From NCBI GenBank assembly GCA_023053575.1, contig JAKZAP010000009.1:15853869-15917868 (forward strand): a stretch of DNA of 64,000 bases, given 5' to 3'. A model generated the notes under the pieces. It had not been told where the DNA came from. It did not search any database and worked only from the letters and a program-made list of their open reading frames with translations. The translations under genes were made by a program, and so were the position numbers. This stretch comes from Branchinecta lynchi. Its lineage: Eukaryota > Arthropoda > Branchiopoda > Anostraca > Branchinectidae. This document shows positions 26,605-38,653 of the stretch, piece after piece (the stretch's first letter is position 1; each line of letters opens with the position of its first letter).

Positions 26605-26799
26605 AATCTGTTACGATTTAAAGTATGCTCAGCTTATCAGAATCATAGGACATACTTTAATGTTGTGTTTGCACGGACAGGAATTCAGGTCTAGTAGTGA
26701 TACTACAATATTTGAATAAAGGCTATGAAAAGTGTTTCTAGTCTTCTTTCCTTTTTCGCTTTCCAAGATTTCCGTTTAGGTTCTGTTGATTCCATTTTT

Positions 26800-27190
26800 G
26801 TCATTTATCAACTTCAGATGAAACTTTTACTTTTAACCAACTTTCCGGTTTTTGCCGGATTCCGGGTGAACTACTTGTCGGAAGAGAATATGTTTTGCAT
26901 ATTAGTGGTCAGCATGTCTTCTTACCCCGTAATTGACTATCACATTAGCTGTTTAAAAATATTTTGTTTGTCCCTTAATTTGAACCCCCTCCCCCACCCC
27001 TAAATGCAGGGCTACAGAGCCCATCTACGAACTTGACCTTACTCTTGACCCAAAGAGTCCTCACACCAAGCTTCATCAACATATCTCATTCCCTTCGAGA
27101 GTTATCGTGCTAACAGACGGACGGTCGGACAGACGGACAACTTTTACGATGTCATAGGAATCCCTCCACTTACGTTTTGGGATCCTAAAA
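26800..27190 (-). repeat. Family B fragment, copy B3
   Basis: On the minus strand it starts at a degenerate TTTTAGGATCCCAAAACGTA (27171-27190) with the CATCG/GTCCGTC run. It includes CTCGAAGGGAATGAGATAT, the AGGGGTGGGGGAGGGGGTTC segment and one GGCCGGATTCCGG-type unit near 26850. Only one internal unit is left. Confidence 0.75.
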
Positions 27191-27640
27191 AGTGCTTGAG
27201 ATCTGAGGTACATCGCGACATCCTACCGGCCTCCGCTTTCCTAGCGGCAACACACGTCGGGCCGAGAAATGAAAACGCTGCGACCCACTTCTCCAGAAAC
27301 CACCGATCAAGCACAGCCAGCGGTATAGCAGATCATTTGTACCATACTTCGTTAAGCACCACATCCTGGAAGCAGAAAGCAAACAAGATCATGACAACAG
27401 CCAACAGTGGAAAGAAACCAATAGTGCTTGTAATGGTTTTTATTTCGTGCTTTTCTTTAACGTTTTGACATCCCAGGCTATTTTAACGAATATTGGGAAA
27501 AATAAAAATGATTCTGATGATTTTGAGGTGAAGTATTGCCAGTTCAGCATTGAAGTTTAACAAGTTGCTTACAAAAAACTCGGACTGTCGGTACTTTTAG
27601 TTAGACCCCGAAGTCGCACCGATTTTGTCGTTTTGCACCT
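27191..27640. other. Intergenic sequence, no supported gene
   Basis: No recognisable repeat or gene; an open frame of about 90 codons has no features. Confidence 0.3.
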
Positions 27641-28525
27641 TTTTCCGGACTTTTTCAACATATTACAAAAATGTTGGTTGAACTCACCAGTCAGGTATCA
27701 ACACATTTCAAGCTTTTCCAGCATAATCGGATATCCATCCGTTTTAAACCTATGCATATTAGGATACACAATTTCCGTCCCTCCCCCTCGAACTCCCCAC
27801 ACAATAGTCGGATGCGCTTTGTAGGCCTCTCACCGAAGCCACATCTAATGCGTGTGTTCTCAACTCGAATCAGGGAAGTTTTCGGTGCCCTTAAACTCCC
27901 CCGGCGACGCCGGGTTCGGTCAGGACCTAAAACTAAACTTTGTTTTCATCCCAATCACTCCATCCTTTGGTCCCTATGCGTGTTACAGAATCACATAAAG
28001 AGCACTTGTTCTTACCACCCACCAACTTTTACTCGAATTATGTACCCCTCCAGCTCCCCCCACAGAGTCCGGGTCCCGCCCTGACCTCAAAATAACATAT
28101 CTAGGACCTACAAGCTTATTACCGTCCAAGCTTCATCCGAACCCTCCCTCCGTTTGGTCCCTACGCGTTTTACAAATTGCCTCCCCCCCTTTAACTTCTC
28201 ACATCATGGTCGTATGCGGTTCGGAAAAATCTACTGAACATATCGGCCATCTGCTTCTGCCAACCCTTCAGTTCTTCACTCGAATCCGAACACCCATTCT
28301 CTGGGTTACAAAATCATGGATTCCCCTCCCTGCATCCCGAAAAGGATGATCGGATCCAGAAAACAAGCTTTTCCTGAGCATCGGGTCTCATCCTTTACAC
28401 GTATGTTGAATTCCGTCGTCCTAGCTTAATGTGGAATTGCCCAAACTTGCTAAGTCGGGACAGATCGATAGACAATGCAATCGCTATGTGGCACTTGATC
28501 CGAATGCTGGAAGTGCCTTAAAAAG
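27641..28525 (-). repeat. Degenerate family A-like element (copy A6)
   Basis: The right edge, GACAATGCAATCGCTATGTGGCACTTG (28475-28500, in two parts) then GGAAGTGCC, resembles the family A 5' end read on the minus strand. Leftwards are irregular C-rich repeats with CTCCCCC and TTGGTCCCTATGCG motifs (about 27960 and 28155). Heavily decayed. Confidence 0.45.
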
Positions 28526-28638
28526 TCCGTCTTCCTCTTGCTCTACTCCCCTCCCACCCCCCGTCCGATGATCGGATGTTGGAAGTAAGGTATCTTAGAG
28601 CATAATTTCGGGCCGAACAGCAAAAGTGGGACAGACAT

Positions 28639-29046
28639 TAGTTGCGTTTCTGCAGATACCATGGTATCTGATACCACGGTCTAAAGTTGTTTTTGCAGTT
28701 ATCGTGGTATCTGATACCACAGTCAAAGGGCGTTTTTGCAGTTATTGTGGTATCTGGCCAGTTATCGTGGTATCAGATATTCAGGTCCGACCGTGGTAAC
28801 TGGTCGTGGTATTTGAAAAGTCATCTCACTTTCATCAAATTTTTTCAGATTGGTGAGAAAGAAGTTTGGCACTTAGTGATGTGACTGGATATCTGTTTTT
28901 CTTCTGGGATCAATTTGGGCAATAGTCGTTTTTGCAGAGCACCGTGTATCAGATACCACGATAACTGCAAAAACTGTGCAAAAACGACTAATTGCAGATC
29001 CAGCTACCGTGGTAACAGATACCATGGTATCAGCAAAACGCAACTA
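28639..29046. repeat. MITE with TAGTTGCGTTT ends and GATACC palindromes
   Basis: The left end TAGTTGCGTTTCTGCAGATA and the right end CAGCAAAACGCAACTA are inverted repeats. The interior has many copies of GGTATCTGATACC or GATACCATGGTATC in both orientations. Its outermost TAGTTGCGTTT is shared with the element at 54640-54938, so both may use the same transposase. Confidence 0.7.
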
Positions 29047-29854
29047 TGGAAGCTCTATGATTATGCGGCAAACTATTTAAACCCTAGTGCAACGTGCTTG
29101 TTTGACTTAAAATGTCTGGAGTTTTAGCAACCTCTAGCAGCGAAGGAAGCAACCTTTTAAGCGATTGTTCTTGCTTGCAATCGTAAGTATTACATTTAAC
29201 TTTAACAAGTCTTTTCATGTATGTATAGTAGAGGTATGTTCATTCAAATCCTAGCCTGTTGTTAACACCCAGTTAACACCTAGCCGGTGTTAGATATGCT
29301 AGACAGCTGATTGTGCTTGGCTTGCACTGGATATTCACAGTTGTCAACCAGATATATCTCTTGGAAGAGGGAAGGAATGAAAAAAGTAGATTGCTGGCCT
29401 GATTTTTGAGCCTATGACTACTGTATAGATACGAAATAAAGGTATATGTTTGTTAGTGAAATATAATATCTGGGCATGCTCAGTGGACAGAGGCATTAGC
29501 AGCTGATTAGCAGGGGCATCACTATGGGTGGGAGGAAGGCAGGGGGAAGGGGGGACTTCCCCGTCCAAAGGTCTTGAGAAAGTACTTTTATTGGGCAAAA
29601 GTGCACCGACAAACACAGAAGAAACTATAATTTTGTATGCTTTTGTCATCATCGTTCGAATCATCAGTACATCAGGCCCTTTTTTGCACGCAAGAAATAA
29701 AATCCTGCAAACATTTGTTGGGCAAAACACAGAAGAAATCAGATTCTGCACGCTTTTTCTCTGGCCTTGGTAGGAACCTTGCTAAGGAGGGCTGAAATGT
29801 AGCTCTAATAAAATGTAGCTGACTTCTTTGCACCGTCAAATATGATTGGCAGTT
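29047..29854. other. Spacer left of Polinton-2
   Basis: No supported gene. The last 90 bp (29772-29850) contain CTTGCTAAGGAGGGCTGAAA and ATAAAATGTAGCTGAC, similar to the short insert at 47689-47840, so a second degenerate copy of that small repeat abuts Polinton-2. Confidence 0.4.
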
Positions 29855-30420
29855 AGTAGTTATATAAACCGGCTCCCACTCCACCCTCCCCCCAATTTCA
29901 AAACCCCATTTTAACATCAGTTTCTTAAATTTTAACATCCTTTTTACCAAATTATCCCCCTTTTTAAGAACATTTTTATTTTCTTACTTCCAAAATAAAG
30001 GATACAAGAAATGAGAAATATTACCCTTTACTACATATAAAATACTACAATATACTACTACTTCTTTTTATTCAAATATTACTGAGTAAACAGTTCTAAA
30101 TCCACATATGTTTTTTTGTTCTTGTTTTCGCATACAATCGGTTGCAAAACCAGATTTTTCTTTAAAAGTAATTCGTTAGCAATAGCATTATATTTCTCTG
30201 TTATAAACAAATCACAGGGTTTGTCATTATGATTAATGACTACAACCAACTTATCACCATATTTTGTCTTAGCAATTCTCATTTTAACAATAGTATATTT
30301 CAAACCTAGAACTAGTTCTTCTTTTCTGATTGTCTCATTGTATTTATTCATTCTGATTGTATTCAAGACTTCCTTTGTGGACTCCATTTATTAGGGGATG
30401 ATTTTATTAAATAAAAATCC
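29855..30420 (+). repeat. Left terminal inverted repeat of Polinton-2
   Basis: About 566 bp, shorter than the 586-bp right repeat because of a small deletion near 30055-30065. Contains the leftward terminal gene. Confidence 0.9.
30079..30387 (-). CDS. Terminal-repeat gene (left copy, Polinton-2)
   Basis: A 102-aa homologue of the Polinton-1 terminal gene with a few substitutions (for example EKYN for QKYN, VCENKNKKT for VRENKNKET). The frame is intact and the start context CCCTAATAAATG is kept. The product differs from the right-end copy of the same element, so the two ends have not been homogenised recently. Confidence 0.7.
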   Translation of the reverse strand: MESTKEVLNTIRMNKYNETIRKEELVLGLKYTIVKMRIAKTKYGDKLVVVINHNDKPCDLFITEKYNAIANELLLKKNLVLQPIVCENKNKKTYVDLELFTQ

Positions 30421-30959
30421 CAATCGCTTTGAAACATCTGGTAATAGAAACCAACCACGTTTATCACATAAATGCGATAGATACAAACGCAGTACTGAGT
30501 TTGCATGATGATATGATGATTACCGATTTTGAACTTTATAAAATATTTTTGCAAAACCCCACACCCCCAGACTTTGAAAATTAAGAGGTGTGATGTTGGT
30601 ACACCCCGATTGGTGTAGTGTTTGTGGTGATGTGGCCTTAGTCTGGGGGGCCCTGAACGGGGAACCCGCAAGTTTTTATTACCATCCCACTATCGACAAA
30701 CAGAAACTGCGGTCAGTGGGATTCGAAGGTCTGAATGGCGATGAGTCAACGCTCGGCCAAGCGTTGAGCCATTACGCCAAGGGTCCTTGTTCAATTCGCA
30801 AAAGTTTCCGAGTTAAGATGAGATTGTGTTAGTCACGCCGGAGACTGTAATTACATCACAAATTGACGGCGAGAACTTTGAATGACGCAGCTCATTAAGG
30901 CGCGTATGAAATAAAGATCTGTTTGACAGTTAGGAAACAATATTCAGTATAGCAATAGA
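30421..30959. other. Conserved non-coding region of Polinton-2
   Basis: Counterpart of 1972-2510, nearly identical. It includes the hairpin segment at 30707-30794, where paired changes preserve the AACGCT/AGCGTT stem. Confidence 0.6.
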
Positions 30960-31379
30960 CTATATGTTTGGTAATTTCTCTTGACTTTTTATAGATTTAT
31001 TACAATATTTATAGCCATTCAGACGGACTTGTTTCATGTATTTTTCGCGAGGAAAAAATCGAAAGGTTTTACGCATCTCTGTTTCTCTCTGAATTACCTC
31101 CTCAATTGTTAATTGTCCGCATTTTAGCATTGACAAAAACTCAGTATAAAAATTGTAATTTGTCCTAAATTCTGCTTTTCTATCAGCAATGCTTAACTGC
31201 TTTTCAATTATTTCGATGATAACAGCACCCAAACTTAAAGAAGCTAAAGGTAGCACTAGAAACGCAGACATTCCTGCTGCCGAAAAGAGGAATTTGGATA
31301 CAAGTAAGCTATTACTTATACGATTGTAGTACTTGTAACTGCGACGGTAAACATACATTTTCTTTTCTAATTCTTCCAT
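30960..31379 (-). CDS. Two-TM membrane protein (intact copy)
   Basis: 139 aa. The N-terminal amphipathic basic segment (EELEKKMYVYRRSYKYYNR) leads into two hydrophobic stretches (about 23-42, 44-60), then a charged helical region with EFLSMLKCGQLTIEEVIQRE and a basic tail. No signal peptide. It is the only leftward gene besides the terminal gene and shares an upstream region with polB. The layout resembles SLATT-type 2TM proteins, or a viral membrane protein for entry or egress; neither is demonstrated. Start ATAATAAATG. Confidence 0.75.
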   Translation of the reverse strand: MEELEKKMYVYRRSYKYYNRISNSLLVSKFLFSAAGMSAFLVLPLASLSLGAVIIEIIEKQLSIADRKAEFRTNYNFYTEFLSMLKCGQLTIEEVIQRETEMRKTFRFFPREKYMKQVRLNGYKYCNKSIKSQEKLPNI

Positions 31380-31438
31380 TTATTATATAATAAAATTGTT
31401 TCAGAAATTATTTGATTGAAAGAAAGCTTCGCGATTCG

Positions 31439-31612
31439 GAACACATCTGCTATCTACGGAACTCTACTGAAACTTTCTTGACTGGTCAGAGAGAATCTAG
31501 ACAGCGCTTGCTCTGTGAAACGCAAAACACATCTGCTATCTACGGAACTCTACTGAAACTTTCTTGACTGATTGGAGAGAATCTAGACAGCGCTTGCTCT
31601 GTGAAACGCATA
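31439..31612. repeat. Tandem duplication in the divergent polB/two-TM region
   Basis: Two units of about 87 bp, each with ACACATCTGCTATCTACGGA, ACTCTACTGAAACTTTCTTG and AATCTAGACAGCGCTTGCTC, occupy the place where Polinton-1 has the GAGTAGTAA repeats. The right flank (CCAGTGCTTTTCTTTACG) is shared by both elements. Confidence 0.85.
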
Positions 31613-31689
31613 CTGAAACCAGTGCTTTTCTTTACGACTGAGAAAACGCAGACGGGAGAAATTCATTAATAAAAATGTTCCCCTATTAA

Positions 31690-34600
31690 ATGATGAATAC
31701 TGCAGAGGTTATTCAGCTTTGTAAAAAGGTTATATCAAACAACAAAGCGGTTATACAAAGATTATCGCTATACACATATAATGAACTGCGGATTTATGCG
31801 AAAATTAATAAAATCAAAACAAATGGAGCTAAGAAACATGAAATAACAAATAATATAATAAACCATCTTAATAAGTATATTTTGATAGCTGAAGATAAAA
31901 TTAAAATTGAACGCAGAAACGAAAGAACTCATAATAAGAACAGACCATCCGACTACAAACCAGAACCGAGATTACGAGCCATTCTGGAAGATGAGATAAA
32001 AGAAAATAATACCACCATTACAAAACTAAAACAAGAATACAATAAAAACAAAGAAAAAAAGACAAGTGAATTAAAGAAATTTCTGAAAAACAAGAACCTA
32101 TCAACTCGCGGAAACCGAGAAGAAGTACTAAAAAGAGTTGGAGAATACTATAATAATATTATTACCAAACATAAAGATTCCGTACAGAAAAGTAGAGATA
32201 TCATAAGAGATCAAACAGAAAGACGTGATAGCAGTAAACAGAAACCAATTGGTTTATCAACTCTCTTCATAAATAAGAAAAAAATCAAAGAAGAAAAATT
32301 AATTCCTGATCATTTATTTAGAACTGAAGAAGAACAACAACCTACTATCTCTAGGGAAAATGAGAATTTGTACACTGTAAACGTATCAGTTGAAAGCAAT
32401 GGAAGAGATGAACATACTCATATTGCTTTTGTTTTTGCAGATTTGAGACGAAGAATGAATGAACTTTATCAGTATAGAGTTCAGTTTGTAACTCGTGTTA
32501 TTTTCCATCGACAGGAGAATGATGAAGAAGTAGTAGTATATTACAACAGTACTTCTTGGATTTTAAATAAAAATAGCATTCTTACTCATAATCATTTGGA
32601 TGATAATAACAAGAGACTTAGTTCTTTAAGTAATACCCCTCGATCTGGGCTACAATTTAGTCGGTATGAAGGAATTGATTATAGGATGACACGAATAGAA
32701 TCTTACATGGGAGGAACGTTTAAAATACTGCCAGATTTCGTAAAAAATAAAAGAGCTTGCTTGAATATTGAAAATAACGACCAGAAATGTTTCCTTTGGT
32801 CAATCTTAGCACATTTATACCCAGCTAAGGATCATCCGGAAAGAATTTCGAAATATAAACAATATGAGAACGAATTTGATTTCGAAGGGGTTACCAACTT
32901 CCCAATGGATACTAAAGATATACACAAATTTGAAAATAGATACAACATTAAGATTTGTTTATTTCAAATTGAAAAAGAGAAAATTATCAGAAGTCATATA
33001 CTAAAAAGTACAATCAATGGCAAAACAGCTAAACATGTTATTAATTTATTATATTTCGATAATCATTATGTACTGGTAAAGGATCTGAGCAGATTAGTTG
33101 ATAGTCAAATCTCTAAAAATAAAACAAAGACATACCTATGCACTTTTTGCGGAAGGCATTTTACAAAAGAAGAACACTTTGAAAAACATGAAAGTAAAAA
33201 TAATTGCGAAGATCCTGATATAATAATGCCTCCTGAAGGTTCAAGTATACAATATAAAAATATTGCAAAACAAATGAAAGTACCTTATTGCATAATAGCA
33301 GACTTTGAGTCTTATAACGAAGAATACAATCAGGTAAACGGAAAGAAAACAATAAAAGTGGCCAAACAGAAACCATTTGCTTACGGATTTCAGGTATGCT
33401 GTTCCTTTGATACAAACCAGAACAAATACTACGATTATTTCGGTGAAGACGCTGCAGAACATTTTGTTAAAACCGTTACAAAAGTATCCACAGAAATTGC
33501 AAACAAATATGAAAGCAGACAAAGAAACCATACTTATACCAATGCAGAAATTACCGAAAAATGGAAAAATCTAATGAATAAGACTTGTCACATCTGTACA
33601 ACTGAAATTACTGAAAATCCTCACTTTGATCACAACCACATGACAGGAGAAGATAGGGGATTTGCTCATGCTGAATGTAATATGAAATACAGGATTCCTA
33701 GACATATCCCGGTAGTAATGCATAATTTATCAAAATATGACTCTCATTTATTTGTTAGAGAATTGATACCTGATAACGGAATTTTTGAAAGTGCAGAAAG
33801 TTTCATCTCATTCTCGAAATCAATAAGTATTACAAAAGCTGATACGAAAATAAAATATGAGATGCGGTTTATAGATTCAATTAGATTTATGGCTTCATCT
33901 TTAGACAAACTATCAGCAAATTTAGCAACATGTGATTGCAAAGTACCTTGTAATCATCTAAGACAGAATTTCAAATTCACATCTAACAGCTTAAAAAATG
34001 ACGATGAATTCAAAGAAATAATTAAAAAAGGGGTGTATCCCTATGAATTCGTAGATAGTTTCGATAAAATGAAATGTACAAAGTTACCACCAATAGAAAG
34101 CTTTTATTCTAGGTTGACGGGGAAAGGTATTGACAAAAGTGATTATAAAAGAGCGGTATCTATATGGAAGCAATTTAACTGTGAAACTTTACTTGGTTAT
34201 ACTAAATTATACCTAAAAAGTGATGTTTTAATATTGTCGGATGTTGTAGAGAATTTCAGAAATGTGTGTATACATAATTATGATCTGGATCCACTTCATT
34301 ACTTCTCAGCTCCAGGACTAACATGGGATGCTTTCCTAAAACATTCGAAAGTAGACTTACCGTTATTCTCAAAGGAAGACATGTATACATTCATTGAAAA
34401 GGGGATAAGAGGTGGTGTATCCCAATGTATAAAAAGATATGCAAAAGCAAATAATAAATATACAAGTGATTATAATAAGAATAATCCATCTAATTATTTA
34501 GTGTATTTGGATAAAAATAATTTATATGGGTGGGCAATGTCGCAGAATTTACCAGCGAATGATTTCCAATTCATTCCAATACCGGATGATTTGAAAGAAA

Positions 34601-34829
34601 GGAATGAATACGAATCATTCGAGTATTACAACCATCTGAAAACTCATATCAATTCGATAATGAAATTACAGAATGTAGGTGCTATATATGAGGTAGATTT
34701 AGAATATCCAAAAGAACTACACGAATTACACAAGGATTTACCATTAGCACCGGAACACTTTAACGGTAAGCTATGTACCACAGTATTAGATAAAACCAAC
34801 TATGTAGTTCACCACAGGAATCTAGAATT
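31690..34829 (+). pseudogene. polB: DNA polymerase B, 5' part (split by insertion)
   Basis: Encodes residues corresponding to about 1-1043 of the Polinton-1 polymerase: SAP-like segments, the Cys/His N-terminal domain, the C2H2-like finger, all three Exo motifs, and motif A as DKNNLYGW. The zinc insert reads DHNH instead of DHDH. The frame runs on into the insert and stops at 34983. Motifs B and C are on the other side, so no active polymerase is expected unless the insert is removed from the RNA. Confidence 0.93.
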
Positions 34830-37800
34830 GTGTTGCGAGAGCAACACTTTGGTTTTGTCCTCGCTTTTTTTGTTTTTTTTTGTTTTTTTTTCCTATGACT
34901 CCGATTTCATTTTATTCCTGGTAACTGAGAAGGGTCTAACCTGTGCGGTTTTTACGGAAAGTGTGGACCTTAGGCCGGATTGATGAATATGACATTACAT
35001 TTTGGAAAGCTCCGTAGAACTCTTGCCTGGGGCCAATAAGGATGGTTTTTGCTTGTCCTCGAGCCAGAGCCTACGGTTTGCGAAGTGAAGTGGAGTTGTA
35101 TAGCCTATGTCAGAGAGGACTATCTGAAGTTGTGTAGCGAACCTTTCGTTTCATCAAAAGATGTTTCTGCTTTCGAGTGGAAAGCTCCGTTCTAGCACGC
35201 AAGCAGGCAGGCACCAGTTTCAAATTGAAGATGGACTAAAATCTATAAGTGTTAAATATATGCGGCAGTTACCCGGCCCCACAGCCAACATATCTTATTT
35301 GAGTGATAAATAGAAAAATCTACAGAGACAAAAAAGTGGCTTTTTCCCACGGGTCCGAAAGTGCTGCCATCTATTGTTTCTGTCCATGTCTGCGACGATT
35401 TCAGCTGAGTTTATAATTTTTTTTTTTTTGCACTTTGGTTTGTGGTAGAGTAACGGTATCAGATGTGCCTCTTAAACTTTAAAAGTTCTCTCACTGCTAA
35501 AGAAACTAGAGCTTATCCTTTGCTCCTTTCTAAGTCGTGACGTTAGAAAGTTGGCCTACGGCAAAAAAGTCAACTTTTGAACTAAGACAGGAAGAATTTT
35601 TTTTTCGACGGCAATCGATAGCCATTGATAAGCTGATCAAAGTATATGTCATCCATTTTTTGGTAAAAAAATTCCTTCATGAGATACACCAGTTTGAAAA
35701 TTTCAAAGGGGTTGACAACTTCATAGTAAGGTACATTGAAACCAAAAATAGGCGATACCACTGATACCAGTTATGATACACATAGGGGACTTTTTAGCAA
35801 CAGTCGACTGTTAGCCCATAATCATCTTCGGTAATGAGGGGTTTGCAGCTTTTGCTAGTTAGTATACCTGTTATTTGTTTCCGGTGTATCCGATGGTAAG
35901 AACAATTTGGTTCCCAATGGTAAGATATGCAAGGGACTTGTAAGTAATAATCGGCTGTTATGCTACAATCATCTTCTGCGATGATGGGTTTGCAGCTTTT
36001 GCTAGCTGGTGTACCCATTATTTGTTTCCGGTTAACTTAATGTATATCACGGGAGAGGGACTTGTAAGTAGGAATCGGTTCACGAGGGGCTAGGAATTTT
36101 TGCAAATGGGTGCACATTGTATTCGATTTCTATAAATCTGACGGTAAGAAAGTTTGTGTCGATGGTCTATCAATGTAACCGAGGATTAACTGTTTACACA
36201 ACGGATACAAACGAAAATGTAAAGCAATGAGGTAGTTTCATAATAATTAATAGTGTCATCTATGGTATTTTAATCCTGAAAAGTTACGGATAGCTTTCTA
36301 TTACCAACTAGATTATATAAGATATTGTTCCAAGTTTTCATCCGTCACGATGTCTACGATTGAAAAGGATAAAGTACAACTGACTGCAAAGTTAATTTAG
36401 TCCCTTCTTCCTATATTATTTTGTTGTTGTTTTTACAACGCTGAAGAATACCTTTTGATCATATGATTAATTTTTTTAGAACATCCCGTTTAAAAAGCTT
36501 AGCTATAATCATCTTCAGCGATGAGGGGCTTGCAACTTTTGATAGCTGGTATATCCATTATTTGTTTCCGGTGAATTTGATGTCAATCACGGGAGACGGA
36601 CTTGTAAGTAAGAATCGGTTCACGAGGGGCTAGAAATTTTTGAAAATTGGTGCACATTGTATTCGATTTCTGTAAATATGACAGTAAGAAAGTTTGTATC
36701 GATGGTCTATCGCTATAACCTAGGATTAACTCTTTACGCAACGGGTACAAACGATACGGTAATGTAAAACAATAAGGTAATTTTGTAATAATTAATAGTG
36801 TCATCTATGGTATTTTAATCCTGAAAAGAAGTTACGGATAGCTTTATAATATCAACTAGATTATATAAGATATTGTTCCAAGTTTTCATCCGTCACGATA
36901 TCTACGATTGAAAAGGATAAAGTTCAACTTCGACGGCAATCGATAGCCGCTGATGAGCTGATCAAAGTATATGACATCCATTTTTTGGTAAAAAAATTCC
37001 TTTATGAGATACACCAGTTTGAAAGTTTCAAGGGGTTGACAACTTCAGTAGTAAGGTACACACTGAAACCAAAAATAGGCGATACCAGTTGTGAGACATT
37101 TAGGGGACTTGTACGCGACAGGCGACTGTTAGCTCATAATCATCTTCGGCAATGAGGGGTTTGCAGCTCTCGCTAGTTGGCGTACCTGTCATCTGATGAA
37201 CAATTTGGTTCCCAAATGTAAAACATGCAAGGGACTTGTAAGTAATAATCGGCTGTTATGCTTCACAAATCTTCAGCGATGAGGGGTTTGCAACTTTTGC
37301 TAGTCGGTGTACCTATTATTTTTATCCGGTGAACTTGATGTCTATCACGGGAAAGGGACTTGTCAGTAGAATCGGTGCACGAGGGGCTAGAAATTTGTGC
37401 AAATTGTTGCACATTGTATTCGATTTATATAAATCTGACGGTAAGAAAGTTTGTATCGTTGGTCTATCGCTGTAACCTAGGATTTACTGTTAACGCAACG
37501 GGTAAAAACGATACTGTAATGTAAAACAAGGTAGTTTCGTAATAATTAATAGTGTCATCTATGGTATTTTAATCCTAAAAAGTTACGGATAGCTTTATAA
37601 TACCAACTAGATTATATAGGATATTATTCCAAGTTTTCATCCGTCACGATGTCTACGATTGAAAAGGACAAAGTTCAACTGACTGCAAAGTCAATTTAGT
37701 CCCTTTTTCCGATATGCTTTTGTTGTGGTTAGGGCAATCGATAGCCCTTGAAGAGCTGATCAAAATATATGCCATCCATTTTTTGAACAAAAATCCTTCA

Positions 37801-38653
37801 TGAGATAAACCAGTTTGAAAGTTTCAAGGGGTTGACAACTTCAGGAGTAAGGTACACACTGAAACCAAAAATAGGCGATACCAGTTGTGAGACATGTAAG
37901 GGACTTGTAAGCAACAGTCGATTGTAAGCAACAGTCGACTGTTAGCTCATAATCATCTTCGGCAACGAGGAGTTTGCAGCTTTTGCTAGTTGGTATACCT
38001 GTTATTTGTCTGAGGTGTATTCGATGGTAAGAACAATTTTGTTCCCAATTGTAAGACATGCATGGGACTTGTAAGTAATAATCGGCTTTTATGCTATAAT
38101 CATCTTCAGCGATGAGGGGTTTGCAACTTTTGATAGCTGGTGTATCCATTATTTGTTTCCGGTGAATTTGATGTCAATCACGGGAAACGGACTTGTAAGT
38201 AAGATCGGTTCACGAGGGGCTAGAAATTTTTGAAAATTGGTGCACAAATTCTGTAAATATGACAGTAAGAAAGTTTGTATCGATGGTCTATCGCTATAAC
38301 CTAGGATTAACTGTTTACGCAACGGGTACAAACGATACGGTAATGTAAAACAATAAGGTAGTTTTGTAATAATTAATAGTGTCATCTGTGGTATTTTAAT
38401 CCTGAAACGTTACGGGTAGCCTTCTTTCGATATTGTTTTGTTGTTGGTTTTACAACGCTAAAGAACAGCTTTTGAGTATGTGATTATTCTTTTTAGAACA
38501 TACCGTTTTAAAAGCTTCGATAAGTTGACAATTTCAGCATTTAACCGACAGCGAAGAAACAAAACCAAAGTGTTGCTCTCGCAACACTTTAGCCGGCGAA
38601 GCCGGACAAAGGTTGCCGCAACACTTCACGTTGCCCGGGCAACGTAGGTCTAG
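34830..38653. mobile_element. 3.8-kb Helitron-like non-autonomous insert in polB
   Basis: Begins GTGTTGCGAGAGCAACAC, itself a hairpin, within a 29-bp inverted repeat (34830-34858 and 38559-38587, perfect). After the right repeat come a 66-bp tail with GCCGGCGAAGCCGG, a perfect palindrome CGTTGCCCGGGCAACG (38629-38644), and nine bases later CTAG. Flanks are TT on both sides of the site. A hairpin followed by CTAG is the Helitron 3' signature, and TT insertion with inverted repeats fits Helentrons. No ORF of note. Confidence 0.7.
35800..38400. repeat. Long irregular tandem repeats inside the polB insert
   Basis: The blocks ATCATCTTC, GATGAGGGG, TTTGCAGCTTTTGCTAG and TGTTTCCGG recur near 35820, 35967, 36507, 37138, 37262, 37968 and 38098. 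They are nested in larger repeats that also contain GGTCTATCG and AATTAATAGTGTCATCTATG (near 36245, 36786, 37545, 38370). Units are about 0.6-0.8 kb with internal deletions. Confidence 0.8.

Noticed and set aside
34830..34983. C-terminal extension of the Polinton-2 polymerase fragment as a new fusion protein
   Set aside because: It is only readthrough into the Helitron-like insert, ending at the first stop.
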